Assembly (NCBI GenBank): GCA_017538845.1 | Contig: JAFYIC010000154.1 | Span: forward strand, 1 to 14,111 | From: Bacillota bacterium | Lineage (GTDB): Bacteria > Bacillota > Clostridia > Peptostreptococcales > Anaerovoracaceae | Reading direction: 5' to 3' | DNA length: 14,111 nucleotides | Shown: positions 1-7,135 of the stretch, in pieces | Position numbering within the stretch: the stretch's first letter is position 1 | How the letters are laid out: each line of letters opens with the position of its first letter | The notes under the pieces: model-generated | Seen by the model: only the letters and a program-made list of their open reading frames with translations | Told to the model about the DNA's origin: nothing | Database searches by the model: none | Position numbers and translations under genes: made by a program

Positions 1-1037
1 ATATCGTCATCCGGCCGCACCTGTTTGTTCATGTTGGTTATCACAGGCATTCCCGTATCTATTTTCTTGATTTCCTTCAGAGCACCGGCTCCTTTGCTGC
101 TGAAAGCAAGTACCCTGGCATAAGGGTGATTCCTTGCCCGCTCAAATTTTTCCTTTGTCAGTCCTGTCAGAGTGTGTATGAGCATGCGCCTGATCCTTGA
201 GACCGCATATCTCTTTGAAGAAAGCTCCTTAACGAGACTTTCCATGTCATGTGCGTATCTGAACCGGCTTTTCATCTTGTTCTCCAGACCCTCGCTGACA
301 GACAGTATCTCCGACAGTTCATCAGCCGTCTTCGTCATCAGAGCTTCCATTACCGGGCTGTACATATCCTCCGGGAAAACAGCACCGCTTTCGCCCTGTT
401 TTTTCATTTCCTCACGGATGGCTGCCGCGCTCGGCATATCGCTTCCGGCTGTGGTGTCGGTATGATCTGCGCCTTCACGCTTTACCGTCAGCGGCTCCAT
501 GCTGCTTTTCCTGAGTCTGATCTGCTTCAGGTATTCCACGGCCAGGATATTGTTTGAACCTTCGAGGATCTCCGCAGTCTCTGTTCCCATTACCGTTTCT
601 GCCGCGCTGCTCCTTGCTTTTGCAAAAGGAAGGCCCTCCTGTAGACCTCTGCGCAGCAGTTCTTTGTATTCGTCCGTTTCTTCCGAGAAAAAGTCTGCGG
701 CAGCGGAAAGCTTTTCAATATCTCCCGACTCGCTGCCGAAAGACATGTAAGGCGCGCCTATCCCGTCGAGTATCCTCACAGCGCCTTCAGCGAAAAACTC
801 AGCGCTGTTGCATGCATATATGAACGGTAGCTCCAGTACCAGGTCAACGCCGTTTCTGACTGCCGTTTCCGCCCTTGTCCATTTGTCAAAGACCGCAGGC
901 TCGCCTCTCTGTGTGAAATTCCCGCTCATGACAGCAACGCTAACATCAGCCCCGGACATTTCCATGGATCTTTCCAGGTGATATGCGTGTCCCTTATGGA
1001 AAGGGTTGTATTCTGCTGCTATGCCGAGTATCTTCAT
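1..1037 (-). CDS. tmcAL: tRNA(Met) cytidine acetate ligase (YlbM/TmcAL), C-terminus cut by window edge
   Basis: Enzymes of this family activate acetate with ATP and acetylate the wobble cytidine (ac4C34) of elongator tRNA-Met in the cytoplasm. The window holds the first 345 residues, against a usual length near 400, so the C-terminus lies beyond position 1. The N-terminal nucleotidyltransferase-like motif EYNPFHKGH (residues 9-17) carries the HxGH signature. SGNFTQRGEP (38-47), SNNILAVEYL (161-170) and PSAAAIR (202-208) are also family landmarks. The start is the ATG at 1035-1037, preceded by AAAGAGG. The gene follows coaD and a coiled-coil gene, a common Bacillota neighbourhood. A strong terminator stands only 19 bp upstream and I see no convincing promoter between the two, so its expression is unclear. 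The family call is firm; the reaction is inferred from the family. Confidence 0.95.
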   Translation of the reverse strand, partial: MKILGIAAEYNPFHKGHAYHLERSMEMSGADVSVAVMSGNFTQRGEPAVFDKWTRAETAVRNGVDLVLELPFIYACNSAEFFAEGAVRILDGIGAPYMSFGSESGDIEKLSAAADFFSEETDEYKELLRRGLQEGLPFAKARSSAAETVMGTETAEILEGSNNILAVEYLKQIRLRKSSMEPLTVKREGADHTDTTAGSDMPSAAAIREEMKKQGESGAVFPEDMYSPVMEALMTKTADELSEILSVSEGLENKMKSRFRYAHDMESLVKELSSKRYAVSRIRRMLIHTLTGLTKEKFERARNHPYARVLAFSSKGAGALKEIKKIDTGMPVITNMNKQVRPDDD

Positions 1038-1056
1038 CTCAACCTCTTTATCAGTG

Positions 1057-1085
1057 AAAAAAAGTCCGCAGCAAATGCTGCGGAC
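1057..1085 (-). terminator. Strong intrinsic terminator after the coaD/coiled-coil unit
   Basis: On the minus strand the 9-bp stem GTCCGCAGC/GCTGCGGAC with a 4-base loop is followed directly by seven T. It lies 19 bases beyond the stop of the coiled-coil gene and 19 bp before the tmcAL start codon, so readthrough would be needed for tmcAL to be expressed from the upstream operon. Confidence 0.9.
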
Positions 1086-1104
1086 GTATTTACCGCTTCA
1101 GCGA

Positions 1105-1719
1105 TCATTCATTATCTTCTTCAGGCTCTTCCTCTGCAGTCTGCGCATTGTCTCCGCCGTCATACGCGTCTGTGTAAGCCTCAGCGCCTACGCCGTCCGC
1201 ATCCTGCTGTGTCCTGTAAGCCATGTCGTTTATCTCCGATCTGTTGGCAGCAAGCGTCTCATCGATCTTGCCGAAGGTCTTTTCCATATTGCCGACCATG
1301 TCGTTGAAGAACAGACCGTTCAGCTGTTCCATCTTGTCCTGGAATCCCGAAAGTATGCCGTCCACATAATCGTATGTGCTGAGTTTCAGCTGTTTCGCGG
1401 CTGATTCGGTCACCTTCATCAGTTCGTCTGCGCGAAGTTTCGCCTTAACTGTGATGTCATGATTCTCAACCAGTCTTTCAGCCTGTGCCTGGGCATCCGC
1501 TATAACTGTCTCATATTCTTTCTTGGCTTCGGTGAGGATCCTCTCTCTTTCGTTCTTTATCCACTGGGCCTGCTGAATCTCATCAGGGAGTTCCACTCTG
1601 ATCTCACGAACCAGTTCAAGCAGTTCCTGGGAATCTACCATGATTTTTCCCGTGAGCGGAAAACCGGAAGCAGTATCCACGATTTCTTCAATTTCTTCCA
1701 ATAATTCTAATACTTTCAT
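1105..1719 (-). CDS. Coiled-coil protein of unknown function with acidic tail, next to coaD
   Basis: I recognise the type but not a function. Proteins like this in Clostridia are often labelled 'ATPase' or 'V-type ATPase subunit H-like', yet no Walker motif or other nucleotide-binding signature is visible. The 204-residue product starts with an acidic, leucine-rich helix (1-18) and a short break with a GKIMVDSQELLEL segment (24-36). A long charged helix follows (about 47-115), rich in Glu, Lys, Ala and Gln with heptad-like spacing, then a second helical part (115-168) and an acidic tail (about 183-204). There is no signal peptide or membrane segment, so it is probably cytoplasmic or peripheral. 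The N-terminal part resembles DivIVA-like coiled coils only loosely. The start ATG has an excellent AGGAGG site that overlaps the coaD stop codon (TAGGAGG), implying co-translation with coaD. A terminator follows the gene. Confidence 0.85.
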   Translation of the reverse strand: MKVLELLEEIEEIVDTASGFPLTGKIMVDSQELLELVREIRVELPDEIQQAQWIKNERERILTEAKKEYETVIADAQAQAERLVENHDITVKAKLRADELMKVTESAAKQLKLSTYDYVDGILSGFQDKMEQLNGLFFNDMVGNMEKTFGKIDETLAANRSEINDMAYRTQQDADGVGAEAYTDAYDGGDNAQTAEEEPEEDNE

Positions 1720-1728
1720 TTGATCCTC

Positions 1729-2214
1729 CTAAACCTTCAGTTTTTTATCCATGCATTCAAGTATTTTATCCGGGACAAGACCCTCGATGCTTCCTCCCAG
1801 CGACCTGACCTCTTTCATCATGCTTGAACTTATGAAAGAGTATTCCGGCTGCGTCATAAGAAAGATCGTCTCCACCTTGTCCTTGAAAAGTCTGGCATTC
1901 ATGTGCGCCATCTGGAGTTCATACTCAAAATCCGTAGTGGCACGAAGGCCTCTGACCACGATGTCAAACCCTTCGGAATTGACATAATCCGCAAGCAGTC
2001 CTGTGAAATGATCCACCTTGACGTTCGGGATGTCCCCGACCACGTCTCTGATCATGGCTTCCCTCTCCTCAACAGTGAAAAGAGCTTTCTTCGCAGGATT
2101 CGCTATCACACCTACCACAAGCTCATCGAACATCTTCGCTGCCCTCTGGATCATGTCAAGATGCCCGTAGGTCAGCGGATCGAATGACCCTGTGTAAAGC
2201 GCTCTCTTGCCCAT
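1729..2214 (-). CDS. coaD: Phosphopantetheine adenylyltransferase
   Basis: CoaD transfers AMP from ATP to 4'-phosphopantetheine, giving dephospho-CoA, the penultimate step of coenzyme A synthesis in the cytoplasm. The 161-residue length is normal for the family. The nucleotidyltransferase signature GSFDPLTYGH is at residues 9-18 (TYGH being the HxGH-type motif). A K-rich loop lies near 42-43, RGLRATTDFEYE at 88-99 and ISSSMMKE at 128-135, so the expected catalytic and substrate-binding positions are intact. The ATG is preceded by GGAGG with a 6-base spacing. A promoter lies just upstream, and the TAG stop is shared with the ribosome-binding site of the next gene. In many Bacillota rsmD directly precedes coaD; here a 3D-domain gene with its own signals separates the two. 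Confidence 0.98.
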   Translation of the reverse strand: MGKRALYTGSFDPLTYGHLDMIQRAAKMFDELVVGVIANPAKKALFTVEEREAMIRDVVGDIPNVKVDHFTGLLADYVNSEGFDIVVRGLRATTDFEYELQMAHMNARLFKDKVETIFLMTQPEYSFISSSMMKEVRSLGGSIEGLVPDKILECMDKKLKV

Positions 2215-2241
2215 TACAATCCTCCAAAATCAATAATACAA

Positions 2242-2271
2242 AGTATATCACGACCGGCCGGCTGTTTTCAA
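2242..2271 (-). promoter_or_regulatory. Promoter of coaD (extended -10)
   Basis: On the minus strand TTGAAA (2266-2271) is followed after 18 bases by TATACT (2242-2247), preceded by TGA, giving an extended -10. The predicted start near 2235 gives a 5' leader of about 20 nt that ends in the coaD GGAGG site. Together with the terminator at 2310-2337 this makes coaD the first gene of its unit. Confidence 0.7.
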
Positions 2272-2309
2272 CCGCCAACAGGCCGCCGCAGACACTCTGC
2301 GCTTACATC

Positions 2310-2337
2310 AAAAGCTGCCGTGCGTACGACAGCTTTT
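2310..2337 (-). terminator. Terminator hairpin after the 3D-domain gene
   Basis: On the minus strand a 12-bp stem (one T-G wobble) beginning AAAAGCTG and ending CAGCTTTT closes a 4-base loop six bases after the stop codon. The T run is short (four T, inside the stem), so termination may be moderate. The A/T flanks are symmetric, so it could also act on plus-strand transcripts. Confidence 0.65.
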
Positions 2338-2342
2338 ATATA

Positions 2343-3683
2343 TTATCTAAGTATATATGTTCTCGGATGCTTAACTCCCCAACGGTTACACTGAGCGTTG
2401 GAATTGAAGTACACGTCTACGAACCAGCCTTTGACAGCGCCGCCTGTATCACAGGCCTGGCAGAGTCCGTATCCTTCCACATAGAGCCACGTGCCCAGTG
2501 GTATGTATCTCGGATCCACGGCAACTCTTCCTACCGCTGCCGGCATTCCGTTGGCGCAGTGTCCGCCTCCGGAGTAGGCTGTGGCCTTTACGATAACAGA
2601 CTTCTTCAGCAGCACCTTGTTCTTGCTCTTTGAATACTTCGAGCGGATCTTCTTTCCACCTATAGTGGTTATGGCTTTTACCCTGTATACGTTCTTGCTG
2701 GTCCTGAATCTGTTCTTATCAGTGAAGCTTCGTTTGCTCGTGACCTTGATTTTATGGAATTTCTTTCCGGTCTTGCGGTAAATGATGTACTTCTTCGCAT
2801 TCTTCACTTTCTTCCAGGCAACCTTGATATCCAGTCTGCCGGAGGTGTAGAGCTTGAGGGAAGGTCTGGATTTTTTAAATGCTTTGACCTTCTTATCCAG
2901 TCTCTTTATCTTTTTGACCGCCTTAGTGAGCTTGCTGCGCTTGCTCTTCGGGACATATTTCCTTTCTGATTTCTCAAGCTTCTTGAATGCCTTGTAAGCT
3001 TTGTTGATGCGCTTCTTATGCTTGTACTTTATCTTCTTGACCGCAGGTATCTTCCTGATCAGTTTCGTAACCTTTGCCGCATGCAGCTTGGCTATGCGGA
3101 CGGTTCTCTTGAGCTGCGCTATCTTAGATACAGCCTTCTGAAGCTTTTTGTATGTTTTCGGATAATGGGTCGTAAGATAGTTCTTCTCAGCCTTGTTCAG
3201 TCTTCCGTAGGCGTTCTTCGCCCTGTTCACCAAAGTGCTGTGCTTCAGCTTCAGTTTTGATCTGGCAGGAATCTTTTTGATCTTTGCCACAACTGCTAAT
3301 GCTTCCTTCTTTATGGCTGAGATGTACTGTTCCTGGAGCTCTTTGATCCGGTTTTCCGCGGCAACGAGCGTACCGTATGCAGTCTCTAACTTACTACTGG
3401 TTTCATCGGATATCTCATCAGATTGCAGAACTTCGCCATAGTAATTCTGAAGGTCGTTGTACTCGCTCCTGGCGTACTCCACCTTTTCTCTGTCTGTACG
3501 TTTCAGTTTCTCTACTGCAGGGATTTGTTCGATCGCTTCAACCACTTTATCAACTGCAGTATCCACGTCAAGGCCCTCATCCAGCGCCGTTACTCTGGAA
3601 GTGAAAGTCATTGTAAAGATAAGAGCGACTGCCAGCACTCCGATCAATACGTCCTTTATTATTTTTGCTGCACCATTATTCAT
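2343..3683 (-). CDS. Secreted or anchored lysine-rich repeat protein with C-terminal 3D domain
   Basis: The 446-residue product has a short N-terminal membrane/signal segment (about 12-29) and an acidic stretch (35-120). Three degenerate helical repeats begin at about 46, 129 and 205, each starting 'I..IPA' and continuing with a K/R-rich helix pair of the form A..AY..L.K.E..Y. They resemble repeats common in clostridial surface proteins. A beta-strand-rich Fn3-like segment follows (about 275-350). The C-terminal 3D domain (362-446) shows its three aspartates in DPRYIPLGT (D390), DTGGAVKG (D412) and VDVYF (D423), plus cysteines 376, 408, 411 and 432. The 3D fold occurs in cell-wall-active proteins such as YocH and in MltA-type lytic transglycosylases, so a role in peptidoglycan binding or remodelling outside the membrane is likely but inferred. 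Residues 125-360 are extremely basic. The start ATG has an AAAGG site 10 bases upstream. The gene has its own putative promoter and terminator between rsmD and coaD. Confidence 0.9.
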   Translation of the reverse strand: MNNGAAKIIKDVLIGVLAVALIFTMTFTSRVTALDEGLDVDTAVDKVVEAIEQIPAVEKLKRTDREKVEYARSEYNDLQNYYGEVLQSDEISDETSSKLETAYGTLVAAENRIKELQEQYISAIKKEALAVVAKIKKIPARSKLKLKHSTLVNRAKNAYGRLNKAEKNYLTTHYPKTYKKLQKAVSKIAQLKRTVRIAKLHAAKVTKLIRKIPAVKKIKYKHKKRINKAYKAFKKLEKSERKYVPKSKRSKLTKAVKKIKRLDKKVKAFKKSRPSLKLYTSGRLDIKVAWKKVKNAKKYIIYRKTGKKFHKIKVTSKRSFTDKNRFRTSKNVYRVKAITTIGGKKIRSKYSKSKNKVLLKKSVIVKATAYSGGGHCANGMPAAVGRVAVDPRYIPLGTWLYVEGYGLCQACDTGGAVKGWFVDVYFNSNAQCNRWGVKHPRTYILR

Positions 3684-3736
3684 GATCTGCCAACCTTTGT
3701 TTTACCAAAAGTCCCAGTTCCCCTTTTATAACGAAC

Positions 3737-3766
3737 AGTATACCATAAAAAAGCGGTTTTCCACAA
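3737..3766 (-). promoter_or_regulatory. Putative promoter of the 3D-domain gene
   Basis: On the minus strand TTGTGG (3761-3766) is followed after 18 bases by TATACT (3737-3742), with TGG directly upstream giving an extended -10. The -35 match is poor and lies inside the terminator hairpin of the upstream unit, so the call rests mainly on the -10. Predicted start near 3730, with a leader of about 45 nt. Confidence 0.45.
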
Positions 3767-3781
3767 AGAAAACCGTTTTTT
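3747..3781. terminator. Bidirectional-type terminator hairpin after rsmD
   Basis: CGGTTTTC (3754-3761) pairs with GAAAACCG (3768-3775). Runs of six A (3747-3752) and six T (3776-3781) flank the stem, with G3753 bulged. It would end minus-strand transcripts from asp23-recG-rsmD, 30 bases after the rsmD stop. The symmetric A/T tracts also fit use in the other direction. Confidence 0.8.
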
Positions 3782-3810
3782 CAACAAATCGACACAAAAA
3801 CACGCCTCTG

Positions 3811-4350
3811 TTATTTGCTGTATATAGTCACCATTATCATCCCGTATTTCTTTTCCCGCATCTTTGTAAAACCATGGTATTCATCGGGAAACTGTTCTGT
3901 CCTGGGATGCTCGGCCACGATGAGCCCGCCGTTTTTCACCTTGTCCTGCTGTGCGAGAAGTTCTATGCACTCCTGCAGCATGCCCGTTTCGTAAGGCGGA
4001 TCGAGGAAAGCTATATCCACCGGTTCATCAAGCAACGACACCGCTTTTCTGAAATCGCAGATATTGGTAACGGATCTGTCTTCCATTCTGCAAGTCCTGA
4101 TGTTTTCTTCAGTGAGAGCCATGCTTTTTCTCGAATTGTCGAAGAAAAAGCACTTCGCCGCTCCACGGCTCAGGGCTTCAAGTCCGAGTCCGCCGGTGCC
4201 GCAGAAAACGTCCGCGACGACTGCATCCTGCACGTACATCTGGAGCATGTTGAATATGGCCTCCCTGACCTTGTCAGACGTAGGCCTTATCCTGTCGTCT
4301 TCGGGGGCTTTCAGTCTCCTGCCTCCCGCTTCTCCCGCTATTATGCGCAT
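3811..4350 (-). CDS. rsmD: 16S rRNA (guanine966-N2)-methyltransferase
   Basis: RsmD methylates G966 of 16S rRNA using S-adenosylmethionine, on assembling 30S subunits. The 179-residue length is typical. Visible landmarks are the N-terminal IAGEAGGRRL (4-13) and RPTSDKVREAIFNML (22-36), the SAM-binding motif FCGTGGLGLEALSRGA (49-64), and the catalytic DPPY (117-120) of N2-guanine methyltransferases. The ATG is preceded by AAGGAG with a 7-base spacing and begins 13 bp after the recG stop, so the two are co-transcribed. A terminator follows at 3747-3781. The usual rsmD-coaD adjacency is broken here by the 3D-domain gene. Confidence 0.97.
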   Translation of the reverse strand: MRIIAGEAGGRRLKAPEDDRIRPTSDKVREAIFNMLQMYVQDAVVADVFCGTGGLGLEALSRGAAKCFFFDNSRKSMALTEENIRTCRMEDRSVTNICDFRKAVSLLDEPVDIAFLDPPYETGMLQECIELLAQQDKVKNGGLIVAEHPRTEQFPDEYHGFTKMREKKYGMIMVTIYSK

Positions 4351-4363
4351 ATCCGCTCCTTTA

Positions 4364-6448
4364 TCATATCCTGAGTGAGGCTTCGCCGCCGAACATGGAC
4401 TTTATCCTCTGCCCCAGCTTCTCATTTTCACTGCTTTTAAGATCCGGATCCTCCTCAAGAAGCCCGCGGGCATCGTCTCTTACCTTGTCCAGCACACCGA
4501 TGTGTTTAATAAGGTCTGCCATGTGCAGATCCGGAATGCCGTGCTGTTTCAATCCGAACAGTTCTCCCGGTCCTCTCAGTTTCAGATCCTCCTCCGCGAT
4601 ATAGAAGCCGTCTCTCGACTCTTTCATGATCCTTGTTCGTTCTTCCGCTATCTTTGAACTGCCCCGGTTCAAAAGGATGCAGTATGATTTTTCCTTTCCG
4701 CGGCCTATCCTTCCCCGCAGCTGATGAAGCTGGGCAAGTCCGAACCGCTCCGAGTCCTCGATGACCATGACCGTAGCGTTAGGTACGTCTATACCCACTT
4801 CTATCACGACTGTGGATACCAGTACGTCTATGTTGCCTGCGTAGAATCTTTCCATTACCGCGTCTTTTTCCGCCGGCTTCATTTCCCCATGGATCAGCTC
4901 CACCGAAAAGCCTTTGAACCTGGTCTTCAGATCATCGTAGAGTTCCTCTGCGGAAAGAGCGTCCAATTCTTCCGACTCACTGATGAGAGGCGCTACCACA
5001 TAGGCCTGCCGTCCCGCTTTTATCTGATCGCGGACAAAGTCATACATCCGGTCGCGCCTTTTATCATCGCAGGGTATCGTCTGTATCTCAGGTCTTCCCG
5101 GCGGCATCTCGTCTATAACGGAAACATCGAGATCCCCGTATATGACTACCGCGAGGGTCCTGGGTATGGGCGTCGCCGTCATTACCAGTACGTGGGGCAT
5201 GCTCCCCTTGTTTCTGAATGCTTCTCTCTGATTGACGCCGAACCTGTGCTGCTCATCGGTGATGACCAGCGCCAGTTTCTCAAAGACCACTTCGGGCTGG
5301 ATGATGGCGTGGGTCCCTACCACTACATCTATTTCACCCGCGGCTATATCGCTGAGCATCTGTTTCTTTTCTGACGCCTTCATCGATCCTGTGAGCAGTC
5401 CGACCCTGATGCCAAAACTACCGAGATTCTCGCTCAATCCTCTGTAGTGCTGTCTGGCCAGTATTTCTGTGGGCGCCATCATGGCTCCCTGATAACCCGA
5501 CTTGACCGTCTTATACAATGCCGCCTCGGCTACCGCTGTTTTTCCGGAGCCTACGTCTCCCTGGACCAGCCGGTTCATGGTCCTCTCCGACATCATATCT
5601 TTATCTATCTCTGCTATTACCCTTTTCTGCGCGTTCGTAAGTTCATAGGGGAAGACTTCCGTGTATTCCCATATGTCTGTTTCCGGATCCGTTTTGCACT
5701 CATTGGTCTCCGCAAGGTTCCTTGACCGGGCCTGCATGAGGCCGGTCTGCATGACGAGCAGTTCCTCATATATGAGCCTGTATCTGGCTTCTTTCAGTTT
5801 CTGCCCGTTCCCGGGAAAGTGTATGTTCGAAAGGGCATAGTTTATGCCGCATATATTATTTTCTTCAAGTAGTTTTCCGGGGATGACTTCTTCTGCCATA
5901 TCTTCGTCTGTGATCTCAGACTTTAAAAGCCTCTGCCATTTTCTTATATCCCTCTGGCTTATGCCTGCCGTCAGCGGATATACAGGCACGATCCCTTCCA
6001 TATCCTCTTTTCCGGATTCCGAAAATTCGGGATGCACCATCTGTTTCTTTCCGTTGGTTATTCTGACAGGTCCGTAAAAGTCATACACTTCGCCTTTTCT
6101 GATGCTTTTTGCGATGAATTTCGCATTAAAAAATATGACCTCGATCATATTCTCTCTGTCTGCGGAACCGCTCTCTTCTTCGACAGTCACGTCGCTCACA
6201 AGAAGACGAAGAGTCTGTTTCCGCCTGTATGGACTTCCGGTCAGAGATGAAAGCATCACCCTGCCCCGTATGAGGACGGATATTCCGTCGGTCAGGCCGG
6301 ATATCCTGCTGCATGTGCTCCTGTCCTGATATTCACGCGGGAAAAGATACAGCAGATCCTGCATGGTCTCTATCCCCATACGCGAAAGGGCCTGTTGTTT
6401 TTTCGGTCCCACTCCGGAAATGGTGTCTACAGTATCAGACAATTTCAT
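4364..6448 (-). CDS. recG: ATP-dependent DNA helicase RecG
   Basis: RecG is a double-stranded-DNA translocase that remodels stalled replication forks and branched recombination intermediates. The 694 residues include an N-terminal helical and HhH-like part (SGVGPKKQQALSRMG, 11-25) and the OB-fold wedge domain (about 57-140). The superfamily 2 motor follows: Walker A GDVGSGKT (297-304), DEQH (398-401), ATPIPRT (425-431), and motif VI QLRGRIGR (576-583). The C-terminal TRG-type region around LRGPGELFGLKQHG (624-637) couples ATP use to translocation. All key residues look intact. An upstream extension to 6496 is open but would overlap asp23 and add no RecG-like sequence, so I chose the ATG at 6448. 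It has GGAGG 9 bases upstream, inside the 3' end of asp23, and starts one base after the asp23 TAG, suggesting translational coupling. Confidence 0.98.
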   Translation of the reverse strand: MKLSDTVDTISGVGPKKQQALSRMGIETMQDLLYLFPREYQDRSTCSRISGLTDGISVLIRGRVMLSSLTGSPYRRKQTLRLLVSDVTVEEESGSADRENMIEVIFFNAKFIAKSIRKGEVYDFYGPVRITNGKKQMVHPEFSESGKEDMEGIVPVYPLTAGISQRDIRKWQRLLKSEITDEDMAEEVIPGKLLEENNICGINYALSNIHFPGNGQKLKEARYRLIYEELLVMQTGLMQARSRNLAETNECKTDPETDIWEYTEVFPYELTNAQKRVIAEIDKDMMSERTMNRLVQGDVGSGKTAVAEAALYKTVKSGYQGAMMAPTEILARQHYRGLSENLGSFGIRVGLLTGSMKASEKKQMLSDIAAGEIDVVVGTHAIIQPEVVFEKLALVITDEQHRFGVNQREAFRNKGSMPHVLVMTATPIPRTLAVVIYGDLDVSVIDEMPPGRPEIQTIPCDDKRRDRMYDFVRDQIKAGRQAYVVAPLISESEELDALSAEELYDDLKTRFKGFSVELIHGEMKPAEKDAVMERFYAGNIDVLVSTVVIEVGIDVPNATVMVIEDSERFGLAQLHQLRGRIGRGKEKSYCILLNRGSSKIAEERTRIMKESRDGFYIAEEDLKLRGPGELFGLKQHGIPDLHMADLIKHIGVLDKVRDDARGLLEEDPDLKSSENEKLGQRIKSMFGGEASLRI

Positions 6449-6449
6449 C

Positions 6450-6851
6450 CTACTGCACCTCCAGTTCCCTGCGTATGGTGATGTTTCTCGGAGCAATATT
6501 CTTCTGGGATATCACTCCCCTGACTCTGATGGTGACTAAGGACGGGCCCCGGCCCAGAATACGCCTCAGTGCCTTCTGCACAGACGCGGCTATGGCATCC
6601 GCTGTCTCCGTGATGCTGACGCCGAAACGTACAATGACGTTCACCCTTATGCGTATGTCGCCCTCGAAAGCTTCCACGTCAACAGCATTGAGCTCGGCTG
6701 CGCTTCCCTCTCTGAGGAGTTTCCCCCTGTTGCTGGACATGGACACTTTGCCTCTCATGTCGTCAAGAGAATCCACGACGGCCCTTGCGATGGCGCTCCT
6801 GCTCACTTTGATCTTACCGTATTTTGTTTTCAGGGTATAACTCTGTGCCAT
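6450..6851 (-). CDS. Asp23/Gls24 family envelope-stress-type protein (YloU-like)
   Basis: The 133-residue product matches the Asp23/Gls24 (DUF322) family, small alpha/beta proteins that in Bacillota associate with the membrane periphery and are often linked to envelope stress; no enzymatic activity is established. Visible features are the N-terminal GKIKVSRSAIARAVVDSL (12-29), the strand-rich middle IRIRVNVIVRFGVSI (66-80), and the amphipathic helix TADAIAASVQKALRRIL (83-99) followed by VTIRVRGV (106-113). The C-terminus is more basic than usual (IAPRNITIRRELEVQ). The start is the ATG at 6851 with AGAGG 10 bases upstream; a longer reading to 6920 would run into the rpmB terminator and the putative promoter, so it was rejected. 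In B. subtilis yloU lies near recG with yloV (DAK domain) and sdaAB/sdaAA between; here recG follows directly. Confidence 0.9.
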   Translation of the reverse strand: MAQSYTLKTKYGKIKVSRSAIARAVVDSLDDMRGKVSMSSNRGKLLREGSAAELNAVDVEAFEGDIRIRVNVIVRFGVSITETADAIAASVQKALRRILGRGPSLVTIRVRGVISQKNIAPRNITIRRELEVQ

Positions 6852-6872
6852 TCCTATCCATCCTCTAAGATG

Positions 6873-6881
6873 ATTGTAACA
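6873..6881 (-). promoter_or_regulatory. Putative extended -10 promoter for asp23-recG-rsmD
   Basis: On the minus strand TGTTACAAT gives an extended -10 (TACAAT at 6873-6878). No good -35 is visible at 16-18 bp. It sits between the rpmB terminator and the asp23 ribosome-binding site, where a promoter is expected. The predicted start is about 15 nt upstream of the start codon, so the leader would be very short. Confidence 0.4.
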
Positions 6882-6901
6882 CATTACCGGGCTGCAGGCA
6901 T

Positions 6902-6927
6902 AAAAAAACAGGCCCCACAAGGACCTG
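6902..6927 (-). terminator. Terminator of rpmB
   Basis: On the minus strand CAGGTCC pairs with GGGCCTG (7 bp, one T-G wobble) around a 5-base loop, followed by seven T. It begins 16 bases after the rpmB stop codon. Confidence 0.85.
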
Positions 6928-6943
6928 CTTCAAAATAATCAAA

Positions 6944-7135
6944 TTAGTTGGCACGCGTAACTTTGTTTGACTTTATGCATCTTGTGCAAACATTGGCTTT
7001 TCTTACTGTTCCGTTTTCTTCTATTCTGATAGTCTGGATATTCGCATTCCACTTTCTTTTTGTGTGCCTGTTGGAATGGGAAACAGTATTTCCGGAAACC
7101 TGGCCTTTGCCGCAGATCTCACACTTTTTTGACAT
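6944..7135 (-). CDS. rpmB: 50S ribosomal protein bL28, zinc-binding form
   Basis: bL28 is a small protein of the large ribosomal subunit. The 63-residue sequence opens with MSKKCEICGKG and contains the conserved SHSNRHTKRKWNAN (19-32). Cysteines 5, 8, 50 and 53 form two CxxC pairs, so this is the zinc-ribbon (C+) version. In many bacteria that version is replaced under zinc shortage by a cysteine-free paralogue; no such paralogue is in this window. The ATG at 7135 is preceded by GGAGG with an 8-base spacing; an open extension upstream (to 7171) is leader, not protein. The gene has its own strong promoter and terminator and so is probably transcribed alone, besides any readthrough from queA. 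Confidence 0.98.
   Translation of the reverse strand: MSKKCEICGKGQVSGNTVSHSNRHTKRKWNANIQTIRIEENGTVRKANVCTRCIKSNKVTRAN

Noticed and set aside
3457..4374. Long plus-strand open frame (about 305 codons)
   Set aside because: It runs antisense to the start of the 3D gene, through a terminator hairpin, and across rsmD. Its translation resembles no family, and the opposite strand carries clear genes.
4724..5374. Plus-strand open frame of about 216 codons inside recG
   Set aside because: Fully antisense to the conserved RecG motor domain, with no ribosome-binding site or recognisable product.
6449..6496. N-terminal extension of recG
   Set aside because: It overlaps the asp23 coding sequence and adds residues unlike RecG; the ATG at 6448 has a good ribosome-binding site and gives the normal N-terminus.
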